The translations under genes were made by a program, and so were the position numbers. The notes under the pieces are model-generated. The model did no database searches. It was given only the letters and a program-made list of their open reading frames with translations, and was not told the origin of the DNA. From Shewanella sp. (GTDB lineage Bacteria > Pseudomonadota > Gammaproteobacteria > Enterobacterales > Shewanellaceae), in NCBI GenBank assembly GCA_004195335.1, contig SDWK01001010.1, forward strand, positions 1 through 12,642: DNA of 12,642 nucleotides, written 5' to 3'. Position 1 is the stretch's first letter. Each line of letters begins with the position of its first letter. This document shows positions 1-6,143 of the stretch, piece by piece.

Positions 1-383
1 CGGGTAATGCACCAACCATAACAGCTGAGGCACACATCCCCTTCTTCTTTCGTTTCCTTGACGGCGCATACAGTTGATTTTTCGGTGAAAAATATTCCTT
101 GCTCAATTCCTACCTTATTTACAGCAGTAGAACAGTTCGATTTCAACTTTACGAGCACAAGATTCAAACACCATGGACTATACTTAATGGTGAAGAAAAC
201 TTGTTTCAAACTAAACATGATTCCATGCCTGAATACTTGTATCTGTCTGTGAAAATAAAAACTAACAGGACTATCGCATGTAAGGTTAATACCTTGCAGT
301 TTCAGTTATCAGGATATTGATTTATACCGATGTTTATTTGAAATGATGATTATTTGAAACTATGGCTGAGCAGGAGTATGAAA
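1..383. other. Gene-free left edge
   Basis: I see no supportable gene here. The short open frames (58-252 and 99-320, +) have no recognisable family, no good ribosome binding site and AT-rich composition. A small inverted repeat, AAGGT-TAAT-ACCTT, lies at 282-295. On the minus strand an ATG at 37-35 follows AAGAAGGGG and reads off the window edge, so a divergent gene could begin here, but about 12 codons are too few to judge. The promoter of the small CPXCG gene should lie in this stretch, but I cannot point to a convincing -35/-10 pair. Confidence 0.6.
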
Positions 384-584
384 ATGAGGTATGCCACACA
401 AACAATTAGTTGTCCTCATTGTGGGCACCATCAGCATATAGACATCGATGGAACCAGTGGAGATCAAGATTACTATGATGACTGCAGGATCTGTTGTAAC
501 CCCATTCACCTTAGGGTCCATATCGATGAGGCACGACATAAGATTGAGTTATTTATCGACTCAGGTGATGAACAGATTTATTAA
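384..584 (+). CDS. CPXCG motif-containing cysteine-rich protein
   Basis: A small protein of 66 residues with two cysteine knuckles: CPHCG at residues 10-14 and C-R-I-C-C at 34-38, followed by NPI. This is the pattern of the CPXCG family of small proteins with a probable zinc ribbon (established family, biochemical role unknown). I chose the ATG at 384 because AGGAG at 372-376 sits 7 bases before it. The in-frame ATG at 378 would be only one base from that site, and the longer TTG start at 354 has no binding site. The middle is rich in acidic residues and Tyr. The gene converges on riboflavin synthase with a 35-bp gap and no visible terminator, so the two transcripts may overlap. Function unknown. 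Confidence 0.8.
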   Translation: MRYATQTISCPHCGHHQHIDIDGTSGDQDYYDDCRICCNPIHLRVHIDEARHKIELFIDSGDEQIY

Positions 585-619
585 TCTCCCCATCACCCGA
601 TGACAACACAGTCAAAGCA

Positions 620-1240
620 CTATATTTGCAAATCTGCTCGCTTAGCGAGTACCCGCTCGACTGTATCGACGATTGCCTGAGTTTGACTATCTATCTCAAT
701 GTTCAGGAATCCTCCAACCTTCGAATTATCTAGGTTTGTCAGCTTTAATGTCTCAGGGATTAAGTGCAACATGAAACTGGTATCGGTAACTTCACCTACC
801 GTTAAACTGCAACCATTGACCCCCACGAAACCTTTGTAGAGAATATAGTTCATCCACTTAGCATCAACACCAAGTTTGATATTAAAATGACTATCGGTAT
901 CGCTCACTTCGAGAATACGTGCAAGCGTATGAACATGGCCGGATAAAATATGGCCACCGATCTCACTTCCAAATGTTAATGAGCGTTCGATGTTCACCTT
1001 AGAACTAAGAGTCAAATCTGAGAGGTTAGTCACACTCAAGGTCTCTTCCATTACATCGAAAAACACCCTATCATTCACTATTCGTGTAACCGTTAAACAG
1101 ACACCGTTGTTAGCAACACTCGCGCCTGTTATGAGCCCCTCACGTAACTCGGGTTCCATAGCGATCTCAAGCGTATTTAAGCCATCTTTCTTATTTATCG
1201 CAACCACTTCGCACGTGGCTTGAACTATACCTGTAAACAT
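620..1240 (-). CDS. ribE: Riboflavin synthase, alpha subunit
   Basis: Riboflavin synthase dismutates two 6,7-dimethyl-8-ribityllumazine molecules into riboflavin and a pyrimidinedione, the last step of riboflavin synthesis in the cytosol. The protein has 206 residues and two homologous lumazine-binding barrels (about 1-93 and 94-190). It begins with the family hallmark MFTGIVQ. The internal repeat shows as GASVANNGVCLTV in the first barrel and GFVGVNGCSLTVGEV in the second, and IGGHILSGHV and HLIPETL are conserved. The C-terminal helix, NIEID..TQAIVDTVERVL, is close to E. coli RibC. Start: the frame opens at an ATG at 1252, but GAGAGG lies between it and the ATG at 1240, which begins MFTGIV. 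It is divergent from the MATE gene, the same pairing as E. coli ribC-mdtK. No FMN riboswitch precedes it; the gap is only 32 bp. Some genomes call this gene ribC. Confidence 0.95.
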   Translation of the reverse strand: MFTGIVQATCEVVAINKKDGLNTLEIAMEPELREGLITGASVANNGVCLTVTRIVNDRVFFDVMEETLSVTNLSDLTLSSKVNIERSLTFGSEIGGHILSGHVHTLARILEVSDTDSHFNIKLGVDAKWMNYILYKGFVGVNGCSLTVGEVTDTSFMLHLIPETLKLTNLDNSKVGGFLNIEIDSQTQAIVDTVERVLAKRADLQI

Positions 1241-1272
1241 TTTACCTCTCATTCGTATTAAAGGCAGCTTTC

Positions 1273-2646
1273 ATGAATCAATTCGGCTTTCAAGCCAAAC
1301 GTCTAGTGCAACTTGCACTACCTGTACTGATCGCCCAAGTCACACAGACCTTGATGGGCTTCATCGACACTGTCATGGCTGGTCGCGTTAGTGCAGTGGA
1401 TATGGCTGCCGTAGCCATCGGAACTAGTCTATGGCTTCCGGCACTACTTTTCGTTCAAGGGCTATTGATGGCATTTACGCCTGTATTTGCTCACTATCAT
1501 GGCGCTAATAACCAAAGAGCGATTCAACCACTTGCGCATCAAGCTGGATATATTGCCATAATAGGCAGTATAGGTGTGATTGTGTTTCTCACTTTTGCAC
1601 AAAACATCTTTACCATGATGAAATTAGATCCCGAACTTGCCAGATTAAGCATCGGATACCTAGAAGGCTTCTCATGGGGAGTGCCTGCCTTCGTGCTCTA
1701 TCAGGTACTTCGAGGCTGTAGTGAAGGGATCTCTTATACTTTACCGACTATGGTAATCGGGTTTGTCGGATTGGCCGTAAACATTCCCGCTAACTATATC
1801 TTTATCTATGGCCACTTTGGAATACCTGCAATGGGCGGCGCAGGTTGCGGAATCGCTACAGCGTTGGTTTTTTGGGCGATGCTCATTGCCATGGTGATTT
1901 ATATGCAACTACATAAAAAGTTTGCTGAGCTGGCGCCATTCCAGTCATTTCATAAACCACAATGGAAAACCATGTGGGATATGACTAAACATGGCTTTCC
2001 TATCGCCATGGCACTCTTTTTTGAGGTGAGTCTGTTTGCGGTTATCGCTTTGTTACTGGCACCTCTTGGCGCCAATGTTGTTGCTGGCCATCAAATAGCA
2101 CTAAACTTCTCATCTATTGTATTCATGCTGCCACTTTCTATAGGTATTGCGGTATCTATTCGCGTCGGCTATTACTTAGGCCAAGATAAAGCCCATATAT
2201 CAAAACTCATCACAAAGGTGGGATTAAGTATTTCGTTCACACTTGCGGTAATCACAGCAATAATCACTGTACTATTTAGAAAAGAGATTGCGTACCTATA
2301 TAACGATAATCCCGAAGTTGTTGCTTTAGCCGGAAGCCTGATGTTTTTAGCGGCACTTTATCAATTGTCGGATTCAGTACAAGTTGTCGCTGCTGGAGCG
2401 CTCCGAGGGTATAAAGACACGCGAAGCGCACTTTACATCACCTTAGTATCCTATTGGGCTATAGGTATGGTGCTTGGCTATATACTTGCCAGAACTGATT
2501 TAATCGTACCTCCTATGGGAGCGCATGGTTTTTGGATTGGATTGATTGCAGGATTAACCAGTGCAGCAATTCTATTTGCGTTGAGGTTACGCTATATCCA
2601 AAAATCAGATAACTTAAAGCCATCCGTACTGGATAGCGGTTATTAA
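1273..2646 (+). CDS. mdtK: NorM/MdtK-type MATE multidrug efflux transporter
   Basis: An inner-membrane antiporter of the MATE family that exports cationic drugs and dyes in exchange for Na+ or H+. It has 457 residues, the same length as E. coli MdtK as I recall it, and twelve expected hydrophobic helices in two bundles of six. Family motifs are MGFIDTVMAG near residue 28, MAAVAIGTSLWLPA near 44, NIPANYIFIYGHFG near 170, AGHQIALNFSS near 271 and LYNDNPEVV near 342. The three acidic residues important in Vibrio NorM (Asp36, Glu255, Asp371) align here with Asp32, Glu251 and Asp367, a constant offset of four. The ATG follows AAGG at 1261-1264. Only 32 bp separate it from ribE, so at least one promoter must lie inside the neighbouring gene. 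Drug range cannot be read from sequence; norM is an equally valid name. Confidence 0.93.
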   Translation: MNQFGFQAKRLVQLALPVLIAQVTQTLMGFIDTVMAGRVSAVDMAAVAIGTSLWLPALLFVQGLLMAFTPVFAHYHGANNQRAIQPLAHQAGYIAIIGSIGVIVFLTFAQNIFTMMKLDPELARLSIGYLEGFSWGVPAFVLYQVLRGCSEGISYTLPTMVIGFVGLAVNIPANYIFIYGHFGIPAMGGAGCGIATALVFWAMLIAMVIYMQLHKKFAELAPFQSFHKPQWKTMWDMTKHGFPIAMALFFEVSLFAVIALLLAPLGANVVAGHQIALNFSSIVFMLPLSIGIAVSIRVGYYLGQDKAHISKLITKVGLSISFTLAVITAIITVLFRKEIAYLYNDNPEVVALAGSLMFLAALYQLSDSVQVVAAGALRGYKDTRSALYITLVSYWAIGMVLGYILARTDLIVPPMGAHGFWIGLIAGLTSAAILFALRLRYIQKSDNLKPSVLDSGY

Positions 2647-2672
2647 TGAGCCGCTAATCAGGATTTTATGTT

Positions 2673-2692
2673 GAGGGATCCTTGGGTCCCTC
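2673..2692 (+). terminator. Stem-loop after the MATE gene
   Basis: GAGGGATC and GGTCCCTC form an 8-bp stem (one G-T wobble) around a CTTG tetraloop, 26 bases after the MATE stop codon. The following bases (CTTATATATG) are AU-rich but lack a T run, so this is either a weak intrinsic terminator or an mRNA-stabilising hairpin. Confidence 0.5.
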
Positions 2693-2763
2693 CTTATATA
2701 TGTAGTATAAAAGAGCAAGTTGCACAGCAAACCTACACTTAAGCATAAAAGTTCTTTTTTTAC

Positions 2764-2791
2764 TTGCAACCAAAACTGTATCCCGTAATAT
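2764..2791 (+). promoter_or_regulatory. Stable-RNA sigma-70 promoter for the tRNA pair
   Basis: TTGCAA (2764-2769) and TAATAT (2786-2791) are spaced by 16 bases. A T-rich run lies just upstream of the -35 box and a GC-rich stretch (AGCGCTCG) just downstream of the -10. That discriminator is typical of growth-rate and ppGpp-controlled tRNA promoters. Transcription would start near 2798, about 37 bases before tRNA-fMet. Assignment is by pattern only. Confidence 0.65.
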
Positions 2792-2834
2792 AGCGCTCGT
2801 TCCAAGGCAATAGCCAAACGGACAGTAACATGGA

Positions 2835-2911
<77 letters not shown>

Positions 2912-2913
2912 AT

Positions 2914-2990
2914 ACAACCGTAGCTCAGTTGGTTAGAGCACTACCTTGACATGGTAGGGGTCGGTGGTTCGAATCCACTCGGTTGTACCA
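2914..2990 (+). tRNA. tRNA-Val (GAC)
   Basis: A 77-base tRNA with encoded CCA. The acceptor stem is ACAACCG with CGGTTGT, the anticodon stem CTACC with GGTAG around TTGACAT (anticodon GAC), and the T-arm GGTGG-TTCGAAT-CCACT. It reads GUC and GUU valine codons. It is cotranscribed with tRNA-fMet and ended by the hairpin at 3014. It appears to be the parent of the degraded copies downstream. Confidence 0.97.
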
Positions 2991-3013
2991 CTTCTCTCTA
3001 AAAAGAAGATAAT

Positions 3014-3035
3014 ACCAGCGAAAGTTGGTTTTTTT
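3014..3035 (+). terminator. Intrinsic terminator of the tRNA-fMet/tRNA-Val operon
   Basis: ACCAGC and GTTGGT pair (one G-U) around a GAAA tetraloop and are followed at once by a run of seven T (3029-3035). It lies 23 bases after the CCA of tRNA-Val. It is the first of three copies of the same terminator. Confidence 0.85.
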
Positions 3036-3063
3036 ATGCCTGAAATTCACCAAAGTCAAACTG

Positions 3064-3164
3064 ATAACCTAAGCTCATTTGGTTAGAGCACTACCCTCTC
3101 TTTATAAAGGCGGCGGTAGGGGGCGGTATTCCTTTTTAAAATAGTAATCCACTCGGTTGTACCA
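3064..3164 (+). pseudogene. Pseudo-tRNA-Val, copy 2
   Basis: A degraded copy of tRNA-Val, 101 bases long against 77. The acceptor arms (ATAACCT and CGGTTGT) still pair except at the seventh position, the D-arm core GGTTAGAGCACTACC is intact, and the CCA end is kept. The anticodon loop is replaced by about 20 bases containing CTCTCTTTATAAAGG, although flanking CTACC and GGTAG survive. The 5' half of the T-arm and the T-loop are replaced by a T/A-rich stretch. With neither anticodon nor T-loop it cannot act as a tRNA. It is followed by its own terminator at 3203. Confidence 0.85.
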
Positions 3165-3198
3165 CTTCTCTTCGAAGAGAAGAGAAGAGAAGAGAAGA
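3165..3198 (+). repeat. GAAGA pentamer repeat with an 18-base palindrome
   Basis: The flank of pseudo-tRNA copy 2 carries CTTCTCTTC followed by GAAGAGAAG, a perfect 18-base palindrome (3165-3182), merging into five tandem GAAGA units (3174-3198). The matching flank of intact tRNA-Val (2991-3009) is 15 bases shorter, so slippage added three units here. Confidence 0.85.
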
Positions 3199-3202
3199 TA
3201 AT

Positions 3203-3224
3203 ACCAGCGAAAGCTGGCTTTTTT
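3203..3224 (+). terminator. Second copy of the tRNA terminator
   Basis: CCAGC-GAAA-GCTGG with a perfect 5-bp stem, one C, then six T (3219-3224). It is the duplicate of the terminator at 3014 and looks functional, but it ends a pseudo-tRNA unit. Confidence 0.75.
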
Positions 3225-3252
3225 ATGCCTGAAATTCGCCAAAGTCAAACTG

Positions 3253-3300
3253 ATAATCTAAGTACATTTGGTTAGAGCACTTATAAAGAGGGCGATATTC
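3253..3300 (+). pseudogene. Pseudo-tRNA-Val, copy 3 (5' half only)
   Basis: The 5' half of tRNA-Val is recognisable up to GGTTAGAGCAC (3270-3280). It then runs straight into TTATAAAGAGGGCGATATTCCT, a shortened version of the foreign segment inside copy 2; the boundary at 3300 is approximate. The anticodon arm, T-arm, 3' acceptor strand and CCA are all missing. It therefore derives from copy 2 or from a common already-damaged ancestor, not directly from the intact gene. Confidence 0.75.
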
Positions 3301-3324
3301 CTCTATGAAGAGCAAAGATCACAG

Positions 3325-3344
3325 ACCAACGAAAGCTGGTTTTT
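3325..3344 (+). terminator. Third, damaged copy of the tRNA terminator
   Basis: ACCAAC-GAAA-GCTGGT followed by T: the same hairpin with one A-C mismatch in the stem and a T run of five. It is probably weak. The text after it (ATGCCTGAATGTTTCC) still resembles the spacer after the other two copies. Confidence 0.6.
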
Positions 3345-3445
3345 ATGCCTGAATGTTTCCAAACTAAAAACCCGTATTTCAACCTCACTCCGCTTTTTTG
3401 ATGACTATATAATAACTTCGGCGGTAGTCTGGTTAGGTCATTTCC

Positions 3446-3488
3446 AAAAAAAAGCGCCGTTTTTATCTCAATTAAGAAAAAACGACGC
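3446..3488 (-). terminator. Strong intrinsic terminator of the VF530 gene
   Basis: Read on the minus strand, GCGTCGTTTTT pairs with AAAAACGGCGC (11 bp with one G-U wobble) around a 13-base loop and is followed by eight T (3453-3446 on this strand). It lies about 45 bases past the stop codon of the VF530 gene and faces the right way to end it. It also insulates the pseudo-tRNA array from that gene. Confidence 0.8.
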
Positions 3489-3531
3489 CCTACTGTACTG
3501 CTCTACAGATATTTACTATTGATACTTAAGT

Positions 3532-4032
3532 CTATTTACCCCAAGGGTTCTTAGGATCTTGCGACGGTGCAGGTTTCTTATTACTTGGGCTACGATTCTG
3601 AGCATAAGAATCTTGGGCTCTTGGCTTATCACTGCCGTAACTTGACCGTCCGCCCTTGTTTTGCTTCATTTCTTCATAATCAGCAGTTGCTTTCGTACGC
3701 ATCTCAGCGATAAGCTCAACCGTCAGCTCTTCTGGCTTACGCGGTACAATACCATCGGCAAAGCCACGCTCTCGCGGCTTCAACTCAAATTGAGCTGAAT
3801 TACCTTTTGGCATACGTTTAAAGCGATACAGATAAAAGCTTTCAACCCGATCCCTCGCCCACTCAGTCTTCTTTAAGAACTTAAGGCATGCTGCCATATT
3901 GGGGTTCGAGTTAAAACACTCTAGGCGCAATGCTGCATATAAAATCTTCCAATCGTAATAATCCACAAGTTCAGTGAGCATTGTCTCGAGGTTTAGGCCA
4001 TGTAACGGGTTATTCTGTTGCTGTTCAATCAT
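3532..4032 (-). CDS. VF530 family (DUF2132) DNA-binding protein
   Basis: A 166-residue protein whose N-terminal part (about residues 8-72: NPLHGLNLETMLTELVDYYDW, then ECFNSNPNMAACLKFLKKTEWAR) matches the VF530/DUF2132 family. That family is a small helical fold named from a Vibrio fischeri structure and described as DNA-binding; its cellular role is unknown. Lysines and arginines after it (YLYRFKRMPKG) add positive charge. From about residue 112 the tail is low-complexity and rich in Lys, Ser, Pro, Gln, Asn and Gly, ending NPWGK, and is likely disordered. The start at 4032 is supported by conservation of the domain just after it; the ribosome site (GGAT) is weak. It stands alone on its strand, divergent from the ABC-F gene, with its own terminator. 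Confidence 0.82.
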   Translation of the reverse strand: MIEQQQNNPLHGLNLETMLTELVDYYDWKILYAALRLECFNSNPNMAACLKFLKKTEWARDRVESFYLYRFKRMPKGNSAQFELKPRERGFADGIVPRKPEELTVELIAEMRTKATADYEEMKQNKGGRSSYGSDKPRAQDSYAQNRSPSNKKPAPSQDPKNPWGK

Positions 4033-4233
4033 GGGATATCCAAATACCGCAGGTATTATCTATAAGTAAATGTCAGTATTCATCGAGTGAATAACTGGAC
4101 CACCAAAATGTAGTGGTCTGTTCAATGGGGTAATAATAACAATAAATTCCACTATTCACCCACAAAAAAATGAAGCCACGAGCCGTTATTATTATCTTCC
4201 TACGAGATAACTACGTTTAGCGACTGTCTTTAC
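4033..4233. promoter_or_regulatory. Divergent control region rich in inverted repeats
   Basis: This stretch between the VF530 and ABC-F genes holds no gene. It contains AATACC-GCA-GGTATT (4043-4057, in the VF530 leader), TATTCA-TCGAG-TGAATA (4077-4093), GACCAC...GTGGTC (4098-4103 with 4113-4118), and a 10-bp inverted repeat TAATAATAAC / GTTATTATTA (4131-4140 with 4185-4194) separated by 44 bases. Some could be operators or leader hairpins; I do not recognise any of them as a known site. Confidence 0.45.
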
Positions 4234-4263
4234 TCGACATCGGAGCCCAAAACTCTGTATAAT
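4234..4263 (+). promoter_or_regulatory. Sigma-70 promoter of the ABC-F gene
   Basis: TCGACA (4234-4239), an 18-base spacer and a perfect TATAAT (4258-4263), followed by the GC-rich CCGCGCTC. Transcription would begin near 4270, giving a leader of about 95 bases before the chosen TTG start at 4366. Confidence 0.65.
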
Positions 4264-4365
4264 CCGCGCTCTTTTATCCATACTAACGTACTTCTTATTC
4301 TGAATGGCTTTTCGTTGGCCAAGATTCAAATAATTGACCTGTCAGTATACAGCTGGGACATTCCA

Positions 4366-5976
4366 TTGATTTCTACCGCAAACATCACGATGCAGTTCGG
4401 CCCTGAGCCACTGTTTGAAAACATTTCCGCTAAATTTGGCAACGGCAACCGCTACGGTTTAATTGGTGCGAATGGTTGTGGTAAATCCACCTTCATGAAA
4501 ATCCTCAGTGGTGAGCTTGCGCCTACCTCAGGTAATGTCTCAATCACTCCAGGCCAAAAGGTCGGCACCCTAAGCCAGGATCAGTTTGCATTCGAAGAAT
4601 TCAGTGTAATTGACGCCGTCATTCAGGGCGATGCCAAACTGTGGAAAGTGAAGCAAGAACGCGAACGTATCTACTCGCTACCTGAGATGAGCGATGCTGA
4701 CGGCATGAAAGTGGGTGAGCTTGAAAGTGAGTTTGCTGAAATGGATGGATACAGCGCCGAAAGCCGCGCGGGTGAGATCCTTCTTGAAGCTGGTATCGAA
4801 GAAGAGTTTCATTTTGGCCTCATGAGTCAAGTCGCACCGGGTTGGAAATTGCGTGTGTTATTGGCACAGGCACTGTTCTCAAATCCAGATATCTTGCTAC
4901 TCGATGAGCCTACCAACAACTTGGACATTTACACCATTAACTGGTTGGCGGCCGAGCTCAACAAACGCAAGTGCACCATGATCATCATCTCGCACGACAG
5001 ACACTTCTTAAACACTGTTTGTACGCACATGGCGGACATTGATTACGGTGAACTACGCGTCTATCCGGGCAACTATGAATACTTTATGGAAGCATCGGCA
5101 TTAATCCAGGAGCAACTGCTGGCCGGCAACGCTAAAAAGAGCCTTGAGATGACCGAGCTACAAGACTTCGTTAACCGCTTCGGTGCCAATGCATCTAAAG
5201 CGAAACAAGCGAGTTCTCGTGCTAAGAAACTTGATAAAATTTCATTAGATGACGTTAAATCATCGAGCCGTATGACGCCATCACTCAGATTCGATGATGG
5301 TAAGAAGCTGCATCGCCAAGCGCTGGTATTGGAAAATCTGGGTCACGGTTTTGATGGCGACATGTTATTCGAAGGTGGCGAGCTTATCCTAGAAGCCGGT
5401 GCTAAACTTGCCGTTATCGGTGAGAACGGTGTGGGTAAATCTACCTTATTACGTTGCCTAGTCGATGAATTACAAAACTGCGAAGGCGTGATCAAGTGGT
5501 CTGAAAATGCGTCAATTGGTTACTGTCCACAGGACAGTAGCAAAGACTTTGATAACGATCTAAACCTATTCGACTGGATCTCACTGTGGCGCACACCTAA
5601 GCATAACGACTTAATGGTCCGTGGCATGTTAGGCCGTTTGTTGTTCACTGAAGATGATGCGAACAAGAAAGTTAGAAATTGTTCTGGTGGTGAGAAGAAC
5701 CGCCTATTATTCGGCAAGTTAATGATGATGGACATCAACGTCCTGATAATGGATGAGCCGACTAACCACATGGACATGGAAGCGATTGAGGCGTTAAACA
5801 ACGCACTGAAAATCTACCAAGGTACATTGATCTTCGTCAGCCACGACCGTGAGTTTGTTTCATCTCTCGCCACGCGCATCATCGACGTGAAAGATAAGAC
5901 ATTAGTAAACTTCCAGGGTACTTTCAATGAGTACATGGCAAGTCAACAAGAGATGGCAGCAAGAAAAATGGGCTAA
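4366..5976 (+). CDS. ybiT: ABC-F ATPase, YbiT type (ribosome-associated)
   Basis: ABC-F proteins have two fused ATPase domains and no membrane part. They bind the ribosomal E site and affect elongation or relieve stalling; the exact role of YbiT is not settled. The protein has 536 residues against about 530 for E. coli YbiT. Domain 1: Walker [10 protein letters not shown] (34-42) and Walker [12 protein letters not shown] (ending near 187). Its signature position reads APGWKLR instead of LSGG, as in E. coli YbiT. The inter-domain linker is about 240-318, lysine-rich ([14 protein letters not shown]). Domain 2: Walker [10 protein letters not shown] (352-360), signature CSGGEKNR, Walker [12 protein letters not shown] and the switch histidine in FVSHDREF. 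I chose the TTG at 4366 because GGGA at 4355-4358 precedes it by 7 bases and [12 protein letters not shown] aligns with the E. coli start. The TTG at 4315 adds 17 unconserved residues and has no ribosome site. Confidence 0.88.
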   Translation: MISTANITMQFGPEPLFENISAKFGNGNRYGLIGANGCGKSTFMKILSGELAPTSGNVSITPGQKVGTLSQDQFAFEEFSVIDAVIQGDAKLWKVKQERERIYSLPEMSDADGMKVGELESEFAEMDGYSAESRAGEILLEAGIEEEFHFGLMSQVAPGWKLRVLLAQALFSNPDILLLDEPTNNLDIYTINWLAAELNKRKCTMIIISHDRHFLNTVCTHMADIDYGELRVYPGNYEYFMEASALIQEQLLAGNAKKSLEMTELQDFVNRFGANASKAKQASSRAKKLDKISLDDVKSSSRMTPSLRFDDGKKLHRQALVLENLGHGFDGDMLFEGGELILEAGAKLAVIGENGVGKSTLLRCLVDELQNCEGVIKWSENASIGYCPQDSSKDFDNDLNLFDWISLWRTPKHNDLMVRGMLGRLLFTEDDANKKVRNCSGGEKNRLLFGKLMMMDINVLIMDEPTNHMDMEAIEALNNALKIYQGTLIFVSHDREFVSSLATRIIDVKDKTLVNFQGTFNEYMASQQEMAARKMG

Positions 5977-6025
5977 TTGCTCACAAGTGCTACCTTTATT
6001 CATTCAGTAATAAAGATAACACCTG

Positions 6026-6073
6026 AAAGCTGTCATCCTGTTCTCCCATAGAGAGCAAGATGACAGCTTTTTT
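6026..6073 (+). terminator. Intrinsic terminator after the ABC-F gene
   Basis: AAAGCTGTCATC (6026-6037) pairs perfectly with GATGACAGCTTT (6059-6070) around a 21-base loop, and the T run continues to 6073. It ends the ABC-F transcript. The prp operon arrives from the other side; read that way the hairpin has only a short T stretch, so it may serve as a weaker terminator for prpF. No better one is visible between 6074 and 6143. Confidence 0.85.
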
Positions 6074-6143
6074 CATTTAAGTGTGACTCCAGCCTACTCC
6101 GCAGATTCAGATGCCATATTACAAAACAATTACTTAGAACAAC

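Larger units (their letters stand above)
3005..3345 (+). repeat. Decaying tandem array of tRNA-Val plus terminator units
   Basis: Three parts of the tRNA-Val locus recur downstream. The 26 bases 2972-2997 (tRNA 3' end plus flank) are repeated exactly at 3146-3171. The 87 bases 3005-3091 (terminator, spacer and the start of a tRNA copy) recur without gaps at 3194-3280, with six differences by my count. A third terminator and a short following stretch lie at 3325-3360. The offsets are 174 and 189; the 15-base difference equals three extra GAAGA units at 3174-3198. This is what repeated tandem duplication followed by decay would leave. A 9-mer, CGGCGGTAG, found inside the second copy recurs at 3419-3427 beside TGGTTAG, perhaps a further remnant. 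Confidence 0.85.

Noticed and set aside
1..37. Possible minus-strand gene start at the window edge
   Set aside because: An ATG follows AAGAAGGGG with too short a spacing, and about 12 codons cannot be assigned. Recorded only as a possibility.
58..320. Two short overlapping plus-strand frames at the left edge
   Set aside because: No ribosome sites, no recognisable motifs, and they overlap each other in different frames; chance frames in AT-rich DNA.
1241..1272. FMN riboswitch before riboflavin synthase
   Set aside because: The gap to the divergent MATE gene is only 32 bp, too short for the element, and no conserved RFN sequence is visible.
2972..3171. The 26-base repeat of the tRNA-Val 3' end as attL/attR of an integrated element
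   Set aside because: The repeat copy also includes the 5' half of the tRNA and the terminator, and only about 150 bases lie between. Tandem duplication explains it better, and no integrase is present.
3268..3522. 84-codon plus-strand frame
   Set aside because: It begins inside a pseudo-tRNA copy, crosses a terminator remnant and the VF530 terminator, and has no ribosome site or family resemblance.
4170..4220. 16-codon frame [16 protein letters not shown] upstream of the ABC-F gene
   Set aside because: It lies upstream of the predicted promoter, has no ribosome site, and overlaps one arm of an inverted repeat.
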